Positions 36,366-46,207 of a stretch of DNA of 64,000 nucleotides are shown piece after piece. The DNA comes from Trileptium ribeirensis. Its lineage: Eukaryota > Nematoda > Enoplea > Enoplida > Thoracostomopsidae. The stretch spans positions 1 to 64,000 of the forward strand of contig JASANE010003284.1 in the NCBI GenBank assembly GCA_030248225.1, read 5' to 3'. The translations under genes and the position numbers were made by a program. Below the pieces are notes generated by a model. It saw only the letters and a program-made list of their open reading frames with translations. It did no database searches and had not been told where the DNA came from. How positions within the stretch are numbered: position 1 is the stretch's first letter; the number at the start of each line of letters is the position of its first letter.

Positions 36366-38369
36366 TCACTGTTGCCTGCGAGCAAGACCCGCCAGCATTT
36401 TTTAATGAGAGACTTGTTGTACGCTTTACAGTGTTGCTGTATGTTCGTTTTGTGATGTTTTCATGATGGGCCTAAAGATGTACACTAGGAGTAAACAATT
36501 GCAGTTAATTGAAATAATTGATTAATGGTTGGCGCAATTAAAACTGATTGGTCAACAAAAGGTGACAAGCGACAAAATTTTTAAAAAACGCGATTTTTAC
36601 ATACGCAGATACATATGTTTCTATAGTCTTATCAAAACGTCATAAGCCCCAACGCTTTATTTAGTTATTTACGTGCATTAACATTTACATGACGTTTTGC
36701 TCTTTCTTTTATGATGGATCCGTAAAAACACCACAAGCGATATAAATTAGCGCTTGCTACGTTTATGCAAGTCGGGAAAGCGGTAGTCACAGAACGTCAT
36801 AAGCGACACAACATGGCGCTTACGTTGTTACGAACGTATGTATAAACTGGATTTATAGCTCAAGTTTAGTCGTACCATTGTAATGCCTAGAATTTACAGT
36901 TTCCTATTAATACAAGCACCACGACACGTGCTTAGCTAGTTTATGTATACAAGTTATGTATACCACAAACTCGACAAAATTCTCCTTTGCATACTACGAT
37001 CTCGCAATCGAGTGGTAACGAAGCAAGCATAGCCGTAAAAATGTTCCAAGCTTCATATAGTAGCTTTACTGGTGTTTTGTGCTATTTATAATGCGTTGTG
37101 TAAAATGGTCCGGCACTAAAGACGGACACACAGACCTTTCCTGACATGATACAGCACCAACTACAGCTCTCCCAATGTAATACCACCCTATTTTGCGTGC
37201 TTCAAAAACTATATAAGTATGTTTTGATGCTCGTGCCATGAAATAACATGTCACAAAGCAAAAAGGTGTTACGTGAAAATGGATCGACATACTCTATTTG
37301 GACACAGAGTGGTCCAAGGAGTGGTCTGACAAAAAGTTGTAGCTCTTGATAAGCTGATTTCCAAAGCTGCTGTCCTTTTCCGCTGCGAAGTCCCTATCTC
37401 GAGATACATCTCGCGAAAGGTAGATACTCAGATGGCCAAATACCACAAAGTGTGCCCCTTGAGACCCATTTTCACTCGCAAAGGTGTTGTCGGCGGGATT
37501 AGAGTCTAATGAAAGGACATATTATGCAATATTATTATATGGCATAATATTATATATTACAAATAATTATTATATTAGATCATAAATTGAGTTTGCTTAT
37601 TAGAAAGAATTTATGATCAAATAAAAACAATTTGTGAAGATCCATCCTCCCGGTGATGATCATAATCATCACCGACGGACAAAAATTTAAGATTTTTACC
37701 GCTAGTAAAGTTATAGGTGGAAACTCCGCTCGCTCCATTTTCGTAATGCTAAAGGAGAAGCGATATTTAGCCGACCAAGTGCGGTGTTTGCCTGTCGCTG
37801 CATCCCGAGCCGTTAGGATATAATGTTGAAGCTGAAGCAATACTTAGTGGATTAAGTGCAATGTCTGTGGGCTCGACGCATCCCGGCCCATTAGAAAATA
37901 ATACTGCAGGTGAGTAATATTTAGCCGACCAACTACGGTGGCTGCGTAGTCGGCTACCTCTGGCTCATCGCGTTATTCTCAAAGGCCGTTACCTAAGAAA
38001 CATTACTTCATTTGTTTTATGGAAGTCTATACGGCAATGTGCAATAAAAATATATTCAACTGTTCAATGTTCTGAACTGAGATGTTTACCTCAAAATTAA
38101 AAACACAGGTGTCTGACAACAACGTGTCACTGTTGCAGTCATCAATTATACCCGAAAAAATCAATTTTGTGTAGATGAATAAGTTTCGTCACTTAGTCAG
38201 CCGTCTATCCAGGCTACTATAGTGGTGTTGTGACCGCTGTTCGCAGCCTGATCAACTGTGGTTGTACTAGAACAACACGTTACCAAACCCGTTACATCAG
38301 TGCCAGTCGAATGTCCACTTAGAAAATAAATTTCTACACTCCCTGGTAAACCACAGTTTACAGCACATG

Positions 38370-39225
38370 ATAGCAGTGAATTTTCGGACTATTCTATATC
38401 AGGATTACACAAAGGAGATCCTGTGGATGCGAACATTAATGAGCTGGATACAATGGGAGCGGTCACGCAACAGTTGCATGAAGCAGAGTTACAAGGTGTC
38501 GAAGGCGTCGTGCGTTTAGTAGTCGAAAGTATGGTTCTGGTAGTAGAGCTAAATTCAAACAGACTGAACGAGAAAGTGACAGCGTAGAGAAATTAAGAAC
38601 GACAAACGGAAAAGAAACTGAAAGCTGCAGGCCAAGCATACTGGCCTATCCACAGTGGGGGTGGGGGACCCCCACTTTCTAAATCCCCATGTTCGTGAGA
38701 TTTTCTTCCATGTCCGTCGCTCACCAACTCATCCGAAACCCCCATGTTCAACTAATTCCAAAAAATTTTTATGTCTGAAAATCTATATTTTTGTTTGCAA
38801 ATTGTTTTTAAACATTAATTAGCACTATTTATAATGCTAAAATATAGTTTTTAGCTTGAAAATACATTTACAGTAGTAAAAATGCATGAAAACATGGAAA
38901 TATCTAGTATTTTTAAGCAAAATTTATCCCCCCACACTTTTAATTTCCCTCCTCCCCGAAAATGAACATGGGGCCCCCCGAAATCCCCCACTTTTCGCAG
39001 GGCTGTGGACAGGCCAGGCATACATAAGCGTTTTATACTATTTTATACTACTCATTTACCATAGCTGTGTAAACAGCTATACCATCATACATATTTTATA
39101 CACCTCTGCAGGATGTAACCCGAACTCAGGTTCTGGTTTCAACGAAATTCATTCGACCAGAAGGCCAGCAGTTCTACAAAAACTTTATCGCCGATTATGA
39201 GAAAAGGGAAATATGACTAGGCAGT
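38370..39225 (+). pseudogene. Decayed acidic / WK-motif protein, copy 2, interrupted by a MITE
   Basis: An open stretch begins with an acidic segment DSSEFSDYSISG (about 38370) and runs through DPVDANINELDTMG. In a second frame it carries RKYGSGSRAKFKQTERESDS, and in a third ERQTEKKLKAAGQAYW (about 38590-38642). This reproduces the acidic leader and the K-K-R-G-Y pattern of copy 1 at 21030-22030. A 377-bp MITE (38641-39017) is inserted exactly at this point. Downstream of it, GQQFYKNFIADYEKREI (about 39160-39215) may be the continuation. Frame changes and the insertion make it non-functional. Confidence 0.42.
38641..39017. mobile_element. 377-bp MITE with CTGGCCTRTCCACAG ends
   Basis: The left end CTGGCCTATCCACAG and the right end (reverse complement CTGGCCTGTCCACAG) differ at one base. 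Flanking GCATA occurs at 38636-38640 and 39018-39022, a possible 5-bp target-site duplication. The interior has C/G runs near both ends and an AT-rich middle (CCCCATGTTC appears inverted at about 38686 and 38965). It is non-coding. Confidence 0.75.
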
Positions 39226-39292
39226 TTCAATTAGAAGGTGATTTTTAATTTTTACACCAAAATTTTGTTTTATCTTAGCAAATGAGTAGAAT

Positions 39293-39505
39293 GCAAGAAC
39301 GTCATAAGCGCCACATTCTCAAGTTTTCGGTTTTATCAGTCTGGCTAGAAAATTTTGCATAGGAGTATTAGAAAGCTATGGCAGTGTGTATCATTAAATC
39401 TTGTAGTTGCAACATTACCAATACTTGTAAAAAGGGGAAACCTTTTAAAGTTTTCTCAAAATTCGAAAACTGACGGTCATGACGTTTTTACGTTCTTGCG
39501 ACTAA
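39293..39505. repeat. ~210-bp inverted repeat with GCAAGAACGT ends
   Basis: GCAAGAACGTCATAAGCGCC (39293) is mirrored by CATGACGTTTTTACGTTCTTGC (39481-39503). CTCAAGTTTTCGG on the left pairs with the CGAAAACT/CTCAAAATTCG region on the right. It is probably a small MITE; a target duplication was not found. Confidence 0.5.
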
Positions 39506-41435
39506 ATAATTTAAGTAAGTAATGCCAATATTATTAAATTGTTACAGCCTCTGCTCGAAACCTACTAACTGCCGTGTTGACTTAGTGTATCTCACATGAT
39601 TGTATTTATTAAGATGTTGGACGACACACATGCCAGCCAGCTGCTGCACTGATCAATTGAATATTCTTCCAGGCCCAAAATTTTGCTGGCTGCCGGTCAC
39701 GCATTTCGTCAAAAGCCCTCTCCTACCGTTTCGACGTCAGTCAAAATTATTGCGCAAACAAATGAAAAACAAATCGACCGAAATTTCGTTTAATCACTAT
39801 CGACTGAAATTTTGTTTAATCAAAATTAGTCTAAATCATATACGCTTCGAAATTTATTTAATTGCCCGAAATCGAAATTTCGAAATTTTTTTAATCGCCT
39901 ATGTTTCACCGTTATTTCTGGCCGCGACTATAATAGCATAGTCCTATCACAGCCCACTTTGGGGCTATCGCACAATTAGTTGAACCCCTATCACGCATTC
40001 TGAGTTAAAATTATGTTCGTACTACCTCCAGCTATCTGTGTATGCAAAGATGTTTACAATATGGCCACGATCATTTCTATCAGAGATCTCTGTGGCACAA
40101 AACGATTTCTAGATCCGCATAACATAACACAAACTGTAATTAAATCGTATTACTTAAAGATGTATACATTTTAATTTGGTCGGTTTTAAATTGACTCGGA
40201 CCAATTTAATTTCGCCAATATAGCAGCAAGATATGCGGTTTCTATTTAATTTTTTGCTATACACCTGAATACAAGCAGGTAAGCCAATGTGTACAGTTTT
40301 ACAATACGAATTAAGTGCTCAAAAGGCGAACGAAGTTTCAGTCAGTTTCGATCATTTTTGTTTAAAACTGTACGTCAATTATTTTGTTCACGAACGTAAA
40401 CAAGAAAACAACGGAAGCATTTTCCGAAATGGCAAGTTACTGCAGTATATGAAGCAATGTACAGAGTCCCTGCTGGAAATGACTGTCACGTTTGAAACGA
40501 TTTTTTCAAACAATAATTCTCGAATTGCTCTGAACAACAACAATTTTTTTGGAACGCATGCGCAGATCAATATGTTTCGCAAATTTTTAAGTTTTTTATT
40601 ATGTTATTTTTTCATTTAAGCGCTCCATGACATTGAACACTGTTCGGTTAGATGCCTAGCAAGTCCAACAAAACCTCTGAACACAGTTCGAGCAGAGAAA
40701 TATAATTTTCGAACGAATATCGAACAAGTCTTGACCGAACAGCATTTAATACTGGGAAAAACTATCGTTTTAAATCGAACCCTTACATTTAAAATAAATT
40801 TGGCACTGATTCAACCAAGAAAGATTGTTTTTATAAGACTCGTTTCATTTATGTTTGGAAGCTGATGAATTGCGAAAATTTAAAATGAATGCACTTTAAT
40901 TTAAGAATTCCAAATCCAAACAGTCAGACATTTTAACCATCTTATGGGCACACAACTTTGTAGCAGTTCTCGTATTACATTTGAAACAATGCATTTGGCG
41001 CAGTAGAAAGGCTTAGCAGTTAGGTTAAAGGTTAGGACAGGTCATAAAGCTAGTCATAGTTTAAGAATTATACTTCTTAGAAGACAAAACACAAAACAGG
41101 AACAACTGTAGCTGTTACTTACAAGTAACAGTACTGTCCCTGCGCGTACTGTAACATATCTCAAGTCGTAGTTTAAACTCTAGATTTCCCAGAAGACAAA
41201 ATACTACAGGAAGTGCACGTATATAGCTTAAGTAAAGCAAAAGGCCATATCGTTCTGGAAAATCATGACTAAAAGCCATATCGTTAGCTTTGGTCATTCA
41301 TATTAAGCTAAATAAATCAGTTTACGTCCGTATGTTTTTAGTCGGGCGCGTCTGAACCCGATTCAATAAGCAATTCCTTTCTTTCTATAACGCTGTAACG
41401 TTACGTTTTTCCTCGATTATTTATGCCGCACTCAC

Positions 41436-41585
41436 CTTAACAGGTCGCGGCATGTCAGGTCGTTTGTAGCGAAGCCAAAGGAGACCAGCACCGCTGAATC
41501 CAACCATAAGAGACTCTGCGAAAACGGTGTAGTTGATGAGCACAAACACATTGGTCGTTGACAGCATCACGATTGACATTAAACC
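41436..41585 (-). CDS. SLC7-family amino-acid transporter, exon d (TM9-TM10)
   Basis: A 150-bp exon of exactly 50 codons, phase 0 at both ends. The acceptor is GTGCTCAG|GGT and the donor AAG|GTGAGT. It encodes two hydrophobic segments (GLMSIVMLSTTNVFVLINY and AESLMVGFSGAGLLWL), then the loop RYKRPDMPRPVK. The W-L-R-x-K-R-P-x-x-x-R-P-x-K pattern after TM10 is a family hallmark of the LAT group and joins directly to FNLALP in exon e. It is separated from exon c by 1.2 kb and from exon e by 5.8 kb. Confidence 0.93.
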
Positions 41586-42793
41586 CTGAGCACAATATCC
41601 ATAAAGAGTAAAATTGTCGATGATATTAGCAGAAGACCTTTTTGAGACAGAGACAGTTTATTAACAAGATACACACGTCATCCGCACAGTTTTTGGCTAA
41701 AAGACCCAAATGTGCCAGTAATGACTGCGGTTGAAATGAGCCTCGTAATACTACTTGTAAAGTTAGCGATTTGCAAGAGGCTCATAAAACAGATACATTG
41801 TTTTCAGAGTTTACACGTGATTTGCTCAATGTTCGGACGAACTCAATAGTTCATATACTATGTCTGATTAATGCCTGTCCCATGGTAGCATGTCCGAGAA
41901 TTCGACGCTCAAACAATGCAGGGTGTTAGAAGAAGGGAGCCGTTTTGGCGAATACTGCATACAGTTTCACTGATACCCGGCATAACAATGGATTCTCACA
42001 GATGCACATCACGACTGAAATAGCGGAATAATGATTCTATTTCACAAGCCGTTAATCTTAGACTTCCAAAATTCTGATGCTAAAATATGGTCATCATAAC
42101 ATCAGACATAAGTTATAAACATTAGAAAACGCCGATAGAGGTGCGATTCAAAGCCATGATCTTCCGTTTTAGAAGCTTTTTGGTGCAAGTGTTGAGGTAG
42201 TCAGCTGACTGTAAACCATAAGCGAAGAATTGCTGATGAGATTTTGCTTGTGCCAGTAAGTTAGTATAACATTATTCGTGAACTAGTCATTGGCAGAAAT
42301 AAGTGCATAATAGATTGAAATTTCGATCGATTTGGGTATTGGTGCAATTAAGTAATTATTTTATAATTCATTAATTTCAATCAAACGAAATTTCGAATTG
42401 CACTTATTTTTGACCGAAGCTGTATAACATGATTCATGATAAACAAATGCCAGAGGTATGCAATACAATTCTAAAAATTAAAAGCCGTAACTGCTGCCCT
42501 CTATTACATCTAAGAAATTATTGAGTTTTGCTTTAGCAAAAGATATTATTGTCCTAAGCATTTTATAGCATGATCTGTCCACTCTATTACTGTAAGCAAA
42601 TCTTACTTATTACTGTTATCCTTCATTGAGCAAAGTCTCTGCGTTTAGTCCTGAGCTATGTAAGCTAAAATTAGTCTTAGGAAAACGTACAAGTTTTGTG
42701 GTTGAGGAGAATCAATATTATTGAATCGGCTACACATCAATCAATAAATGAAATAACAATATTAACACTTATTACAATAAGAAAAATGCATAC

Positions 42794-42890
42794 CAAAAAT
42801 ATTAGTGAAGGCATCGGTGTCACATATGTGATATTGATCATCGACAAAAGCATTGGTAACAAACCATCGCGAGCCCCAACGAAGAACATT
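42794..42890 (-). CDS. SLC7-family amino-acid transporter, exon c
   Basis: A 97-bp exon with acceptor TATTGTTATAG|A and donor TTG|GTATGC, incoming phase 2 and outgoing phase 0. After completing an arginine codon shared with exon b, it encodes MFFVGARDGLLPMLLSMI, then TPMPSLIFL. The R-(M/L)-F-F-V-G-A-R-(D/E)-G-x-L-P motif and the T-P-x-P-x-L start of TM9 are characteristic of LAT-type SLC7 proteins and make the assignment secure. The overlapping plus-strand open frame at 42696-42896 is a shadow. Confidence 0.95.
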
Positions 42891-43538
42891 CTATAACAAT
42901 AATATAAAATAACATTTCCAAACATAAATTAGAAATCAAATATTTTTTACAAATGTTAAAAGATAAGTTAAACTTACTAAAGATAAGTTAAAACCGCTCA
43001 AAAATTGCTGCGCACCTCGCAAAACAGATTTTTCGAAGCTTTCATATTAATATAGAATTACCCAACCAAGCAGCACAAAATTCCGTTGTACAGTAGTTGA
43101 AGACCACTAAAAGCGTCCTTTACCTATATATTTATCGTGACATAATTTTTTAACGCAAGACTGTTAACTCCGCAAACAAATATCGCATCACTATAGTGGT
43201 TGCGAAGAGGCCATCAGTTTACAGCAGCTCCAACGTACTGATATTATTTAATAGAGCGTATCCAGTAACAGCAGTAACAATTTATTTACAGCGAGTTAAA
43301 TGCTTGACTCAAGAGTTGCTGACAGTGTCTTGCGAATGCAAGAGTATGACACTATTCGCAACTAGCATTACAGCGTAATCGTGCGTGTTCTCGTTCCATC
43401 CGATGCGGACCATTCCTAGTTGCTGGGTGTAAACAACAATCATTCACAGGGATTATTGTTTATTAGACAACTTTTGCTTACGCAAGATAGCAGATTTACA
43501 AAAAATTTCGTTACGAACATGCAAAAAATTTTCTTTAC

Positions 43539-43642
43539 CTCGAAACCGTGAGCAATATTCCGTTAAGACTCCCGAACGTCGAACATGCGACGAAAAACGG
43601 CATCAAAAACGATGCCGGGCCGAGTAGTTTTTCGGCAAATGT
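43539..43642 (-). CDS. SLC7-family amino-acid transporter, exon b (TM8)
   Basis: A 104-bp exon, incoming phase 0 and outgoing phase 2. The acceptor is ATATTTTCAG|ACA and the donor TCGAG|GTAAAG. It encodes TFAEKLLGPASFLMPFFVAC, then STFGSLNGILLTVSR with the final arginine split across the junction. The S-x-F-G-S-x-N-G segment is conserved in TM8 of the family. The phase matches both neighbours. It was found by splice-aware reading, because it has no start codon of its own and is too short to appear as an ORF. Confidence 0.93.
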
Positions 43643-44349
43643 CTGAAAATATAAGACATAAAATACTAACTTATTACTACGGTATTACGGTAACTCTGGC
43701 TTCTCCATTGGCGGTTACTGGTATTTCGCAAAATTTTTTAGTTCTCTCTGGTAAAAACAAGTGCTTCCTAGTTGGCAAAAATTTTGGGCTACATTGTTAA
43801 AGGCCCCGTGAAATTTTTTGCTTCCCTCGGTAAAAACATTACCATATTTGACACAACAATTGACAGTATTTGTTCAATAATTTCAGTGCAACGACAAAAC
43901 AGGATTACACTGTACAAAATTTTGATGAAAACCAGCTTTTATCCTATCATAACATGGCTTTCGACACTATATATTTAATATTTCAGTGTTTTTCGTTAAA
44001 AAAGACTGAGTTTTGAAATATTTTTACATTGCAAAGCCCCGTTAAACCGGGAGTGCTCCAATTTCTGTCTTCCTGATATAATTTTCAGCGCACGGAGAAG
44101 CGCAATAGTACTATGAAGGGCGCTTGCGAGCCAGAATTCGAGTGGTGAGAACAATCCTCCGAAGTCTGTTGTAGAAAGCACACACAAACAAAGCCTACAC
44201 ACAGTACGCAGGTGCAGCATTATATAAACCATGAGTGATGAGTCATAGTTACGCCCGCCTCTTTTGATAGCCAACGTACGCAGTAGATAAAAGATCATAC
44301 AACGAGTACAGAAACAATCAACTAACCATTTAATAATTAAATAAAACCC

Positions 44350-45020
44350 TAAATTGACCGTGAAAAGAACGTTAAAGAATTCAAACCGACACTTGAGAAA
44401 AATCTCATTTTTCATACCAAGTATGAAGCAAAAGTGTGAAAAATATTTGCCCCACAATATTTTTGACACTCGAAATCAGCTAGTTGGCCCAGAAAACCCC
44501 ATATCCGACACAAAAACCAACAATAAGCACACATTTAGGTGCATTTCCCACGACTTTTCACCAAATATGAAATTTGGCGCCAACTATAAGCTTATAGACT
44601 CCAGATTGGGAAGTAGTTCAAAAACTTTTTATATATCATTGAAAGCCCTGATAAAGCTACATGGAAGAGGCCTATTAGTTTGCGGATACCTCGTGTACTT
44701 ATTTAGAAAAGTGGCAAAAACTGGAGGGGGTGCCCGAAAAATGGGCCAAAATGACGTCATTTTGCCCCATAACTTTTCCCACGGCAAAAAAAATTTAAAA
44801 ATCGGTCTCCGTCACTACACCTAAATCGAGCATTGCGGTTCGAATGAGCTATCTTGCACCAAAATCCGCTCAACCGTTATCGAGATCCAGGCGCGACAGA
44901 CAAACACACAGAGAGGACCTCCTCAACCCCCCCCCTCCAAAGCTAAAATTAAAAATTCTCATTCCACTCGCTCGCGAGTGGAATGAGCTCGCTTCGGTCG
45001 CTCATTCCACTCGAATTCAA
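44350..45020 (+). repeat. Dispersed repeat R4 with palindromic tail, copy 1
   Basis: Lies in the SLC7 intron between exons a and b. Landmarks are ATGGGCCAAAATGACGTCAT and TTTGCCCCATAACTTTTCCC (about 44740-44780), GCGGTTCGAATGAGC (44835), then GACAGACAAACACACAGAG (44897) and a C run. It ends in the inverted-repeat tail at 44958-45013. The GGTTCGAATGAGC...CAAACACAC order recurs at 50308-50385, and related wording appears at 47570-47950. It is non-coding. Open frames on both strands (43996-44469, 44354-44824) fall inside it. Confidence 0.55.
44958..44987. other. Perfect 14-bp hairpin
   Basis: CTCATTCCACTCGC and GCGAGTGGAATGAG are perfect reverse complements around a 2-base loop. A further copy of the arm (CTCATTCCACTCG, 45001-45013) follows after CTCGCTTCGGTCG, so alternative hairpins can form. 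It forms the end of repeat R4. Confidence 0.85.
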
Positions 45021-45030
45021 TCATACGGCA

Positions 45031-45190
45031 AAACAGGCAATATTGACCAATAGTTGACCGTAACGATGTAAGGCACAAATCTTAAACCCGAAATGATCAC
45101 GACAGCATCGTAATCAAGAACTCGTCGGGCGTAAACACGACAACTCAGGCAATACTGACTACACCACAACTCAGGCAATACTGACTAAAA
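45031..45190 (-). pseudogene. Two decayed duplicates of the 3' part of SLC7 exon a
   Basis: Immediately downstream (in the intron) of exon a, the block 45081-45160 matches the exon end and donor region at 45236-45330. Shared wording includes CTTAAACCCGAA, GACAGCATCG, CTCGTCGGGCGTAAACACGA and GGCAATACTGACT. A second, shorter block (45030-45066, GGCAATATTGACCAATAG then CCGTAACGA) matches 45307-45341, and GGCAATACTGACT repeats once more at 45174. In the duplicate the reading frame has stops and shifts, and the donor (GTGAGT in exon a) has become ATCATT, so it cannot act as an alternative exon. Confidence 0.7.
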
Positions 45191-45253
45191 CGTAGATGAT
45201 TCTAACGACGCAGGTACACCTCGTTGAGTGAAAAATGTTAAACCCGAACTCAC

Positions 45254-45522
45254 CACTGCAACAGCATCGGAATAGAGAATCTCGTCCGGCGTCAACACGA
45301 CAAAATAGGCAATATTCACCAAGAGATAGATTACCGTAACGACCGGAAGTGAAATGTATATTGCACGCGGCAAGTTACGATACGGATCTTTGAGCTCCTC
45401 GGCAACAAAATTCAAATAGTTCCAACCGGCAAACGAAAATATACCAGAATAGAATGCGAGCGAGATGGCGCCGGGCGAATAGCGACTGCCTTCGAACGCG
45501 TACGACAGATTTTCGGTATGAC
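45254..45522 (-). CDS. SLC7-family amino-acid transporter, exon a (TM6-TM7)
   Basis: A 269-bp exon, incoming phase 1 and outgoing phase 0. The acceptor is TTTTGCGTTTAG|GTC and the donor GCAGTG|GTGAGT. It encodes HTENLSYAFEGS, then TM6 with the unwound gating motif GIFSFAGWNYLNFVAEEL, then DPYRNLPRAIYISLPVVTVI (start of TM7) and ending LTPDEILYSDAVAV. The F-x-x-G-G/A-W-x-x-L-N-x-V-x-E-E motif lies near the substrate site in LAT/y+LAT transporters. The N-terminal exons (TM1-5) lie at higher coordinates or outside the window; I could not find them. An internal methionine makes this look like a small ORF, but it is not the protein start. Confidence 0.95.
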
Positions 45523-46205
45523 CTAAACGCAAAATATAGACACGGTAACAATAATAAGGAAAGGGAAAATATGAAATATCATGTCAATATTACGCGAAAT
45601 TTCACAAAATATGAATACATTATTCACAACCTGAAATGTAGGTACAAAAGAACAATACACATATTTGTTTGACTACAAAATACAACTTAAGTATATAGTC
45701 GATTCCTGCAAAGTTACCATCAGCTGTTAACACAAAAAGCTTCATTATTGTACCCTGGTTCAAATGGTACGGATATAGCCATAGTACATAGCATCGGAAT
45801 CTGTAGGAGGGCAGCGGAGTCTAACCCCTAAAATTCGGACCCCCAAAGCCACACACACCGCTCTGAGGCGCCTCATTCCCGACACCCTCCCCAGGAAATT
45901 TATGAGAAAATTCGGAAAAAATTTGGGAAAACTTTAGCAAAAAATCGGCAAACATTTAAGATTGAGGAAAAATTATACATTACTAAATTCAAATAAAAGT
46001 TTACGAATTATTCATGAACATTTCTCGTGAATATCTAAGTTTGTGACTGTGCGCAATACTTTAGTAGGAACAAAAGTCACCGCATAACTATTATCTACTA
46101 ATCAGATAGCTTTAGGTTTCTAGCCACTTTTCACAGTGAAACTGACGCTAGCCAGCTGCGCTAAAGTTAACTTCAAGTTTTTTTAAGTCCTATGTGAAGC
46201 ATAGG
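45523..46205. other. Intron sequence, no exon recognised
   Basis: Upstream side of SLC7 exon a. It contains a C-run patch at 45830-45895 and nothing else I can support. Confidence 0.5.
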
Positions 46206-46207
46206 TA

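Larger units (their letters stand above)
35603..41435 (-). other. SLC7 intron of 5.8 kb, filled with repeats
   Basis: Intron between exons d and e. Besides the listed MITEs and pseudogene it contains CAATTAATTG-rich stretches at about 35750-35880 and 36490-36560, and three occurrences of an ACGTCATAAGC motif (about 36634, 36795, 39298). The open frame 40287-40619 shows no domain. No exon was recognised in it. Confidence 0.6.

Noticed and set aside
43996..44469. A 157-codon minus-strand open frame with hydrophobic segments.
   Set aside because: It overlaps repeat R4 and lies inside an SLC7 intron. It has no family signature, and a plus-strand frame of equal length overlaps it.
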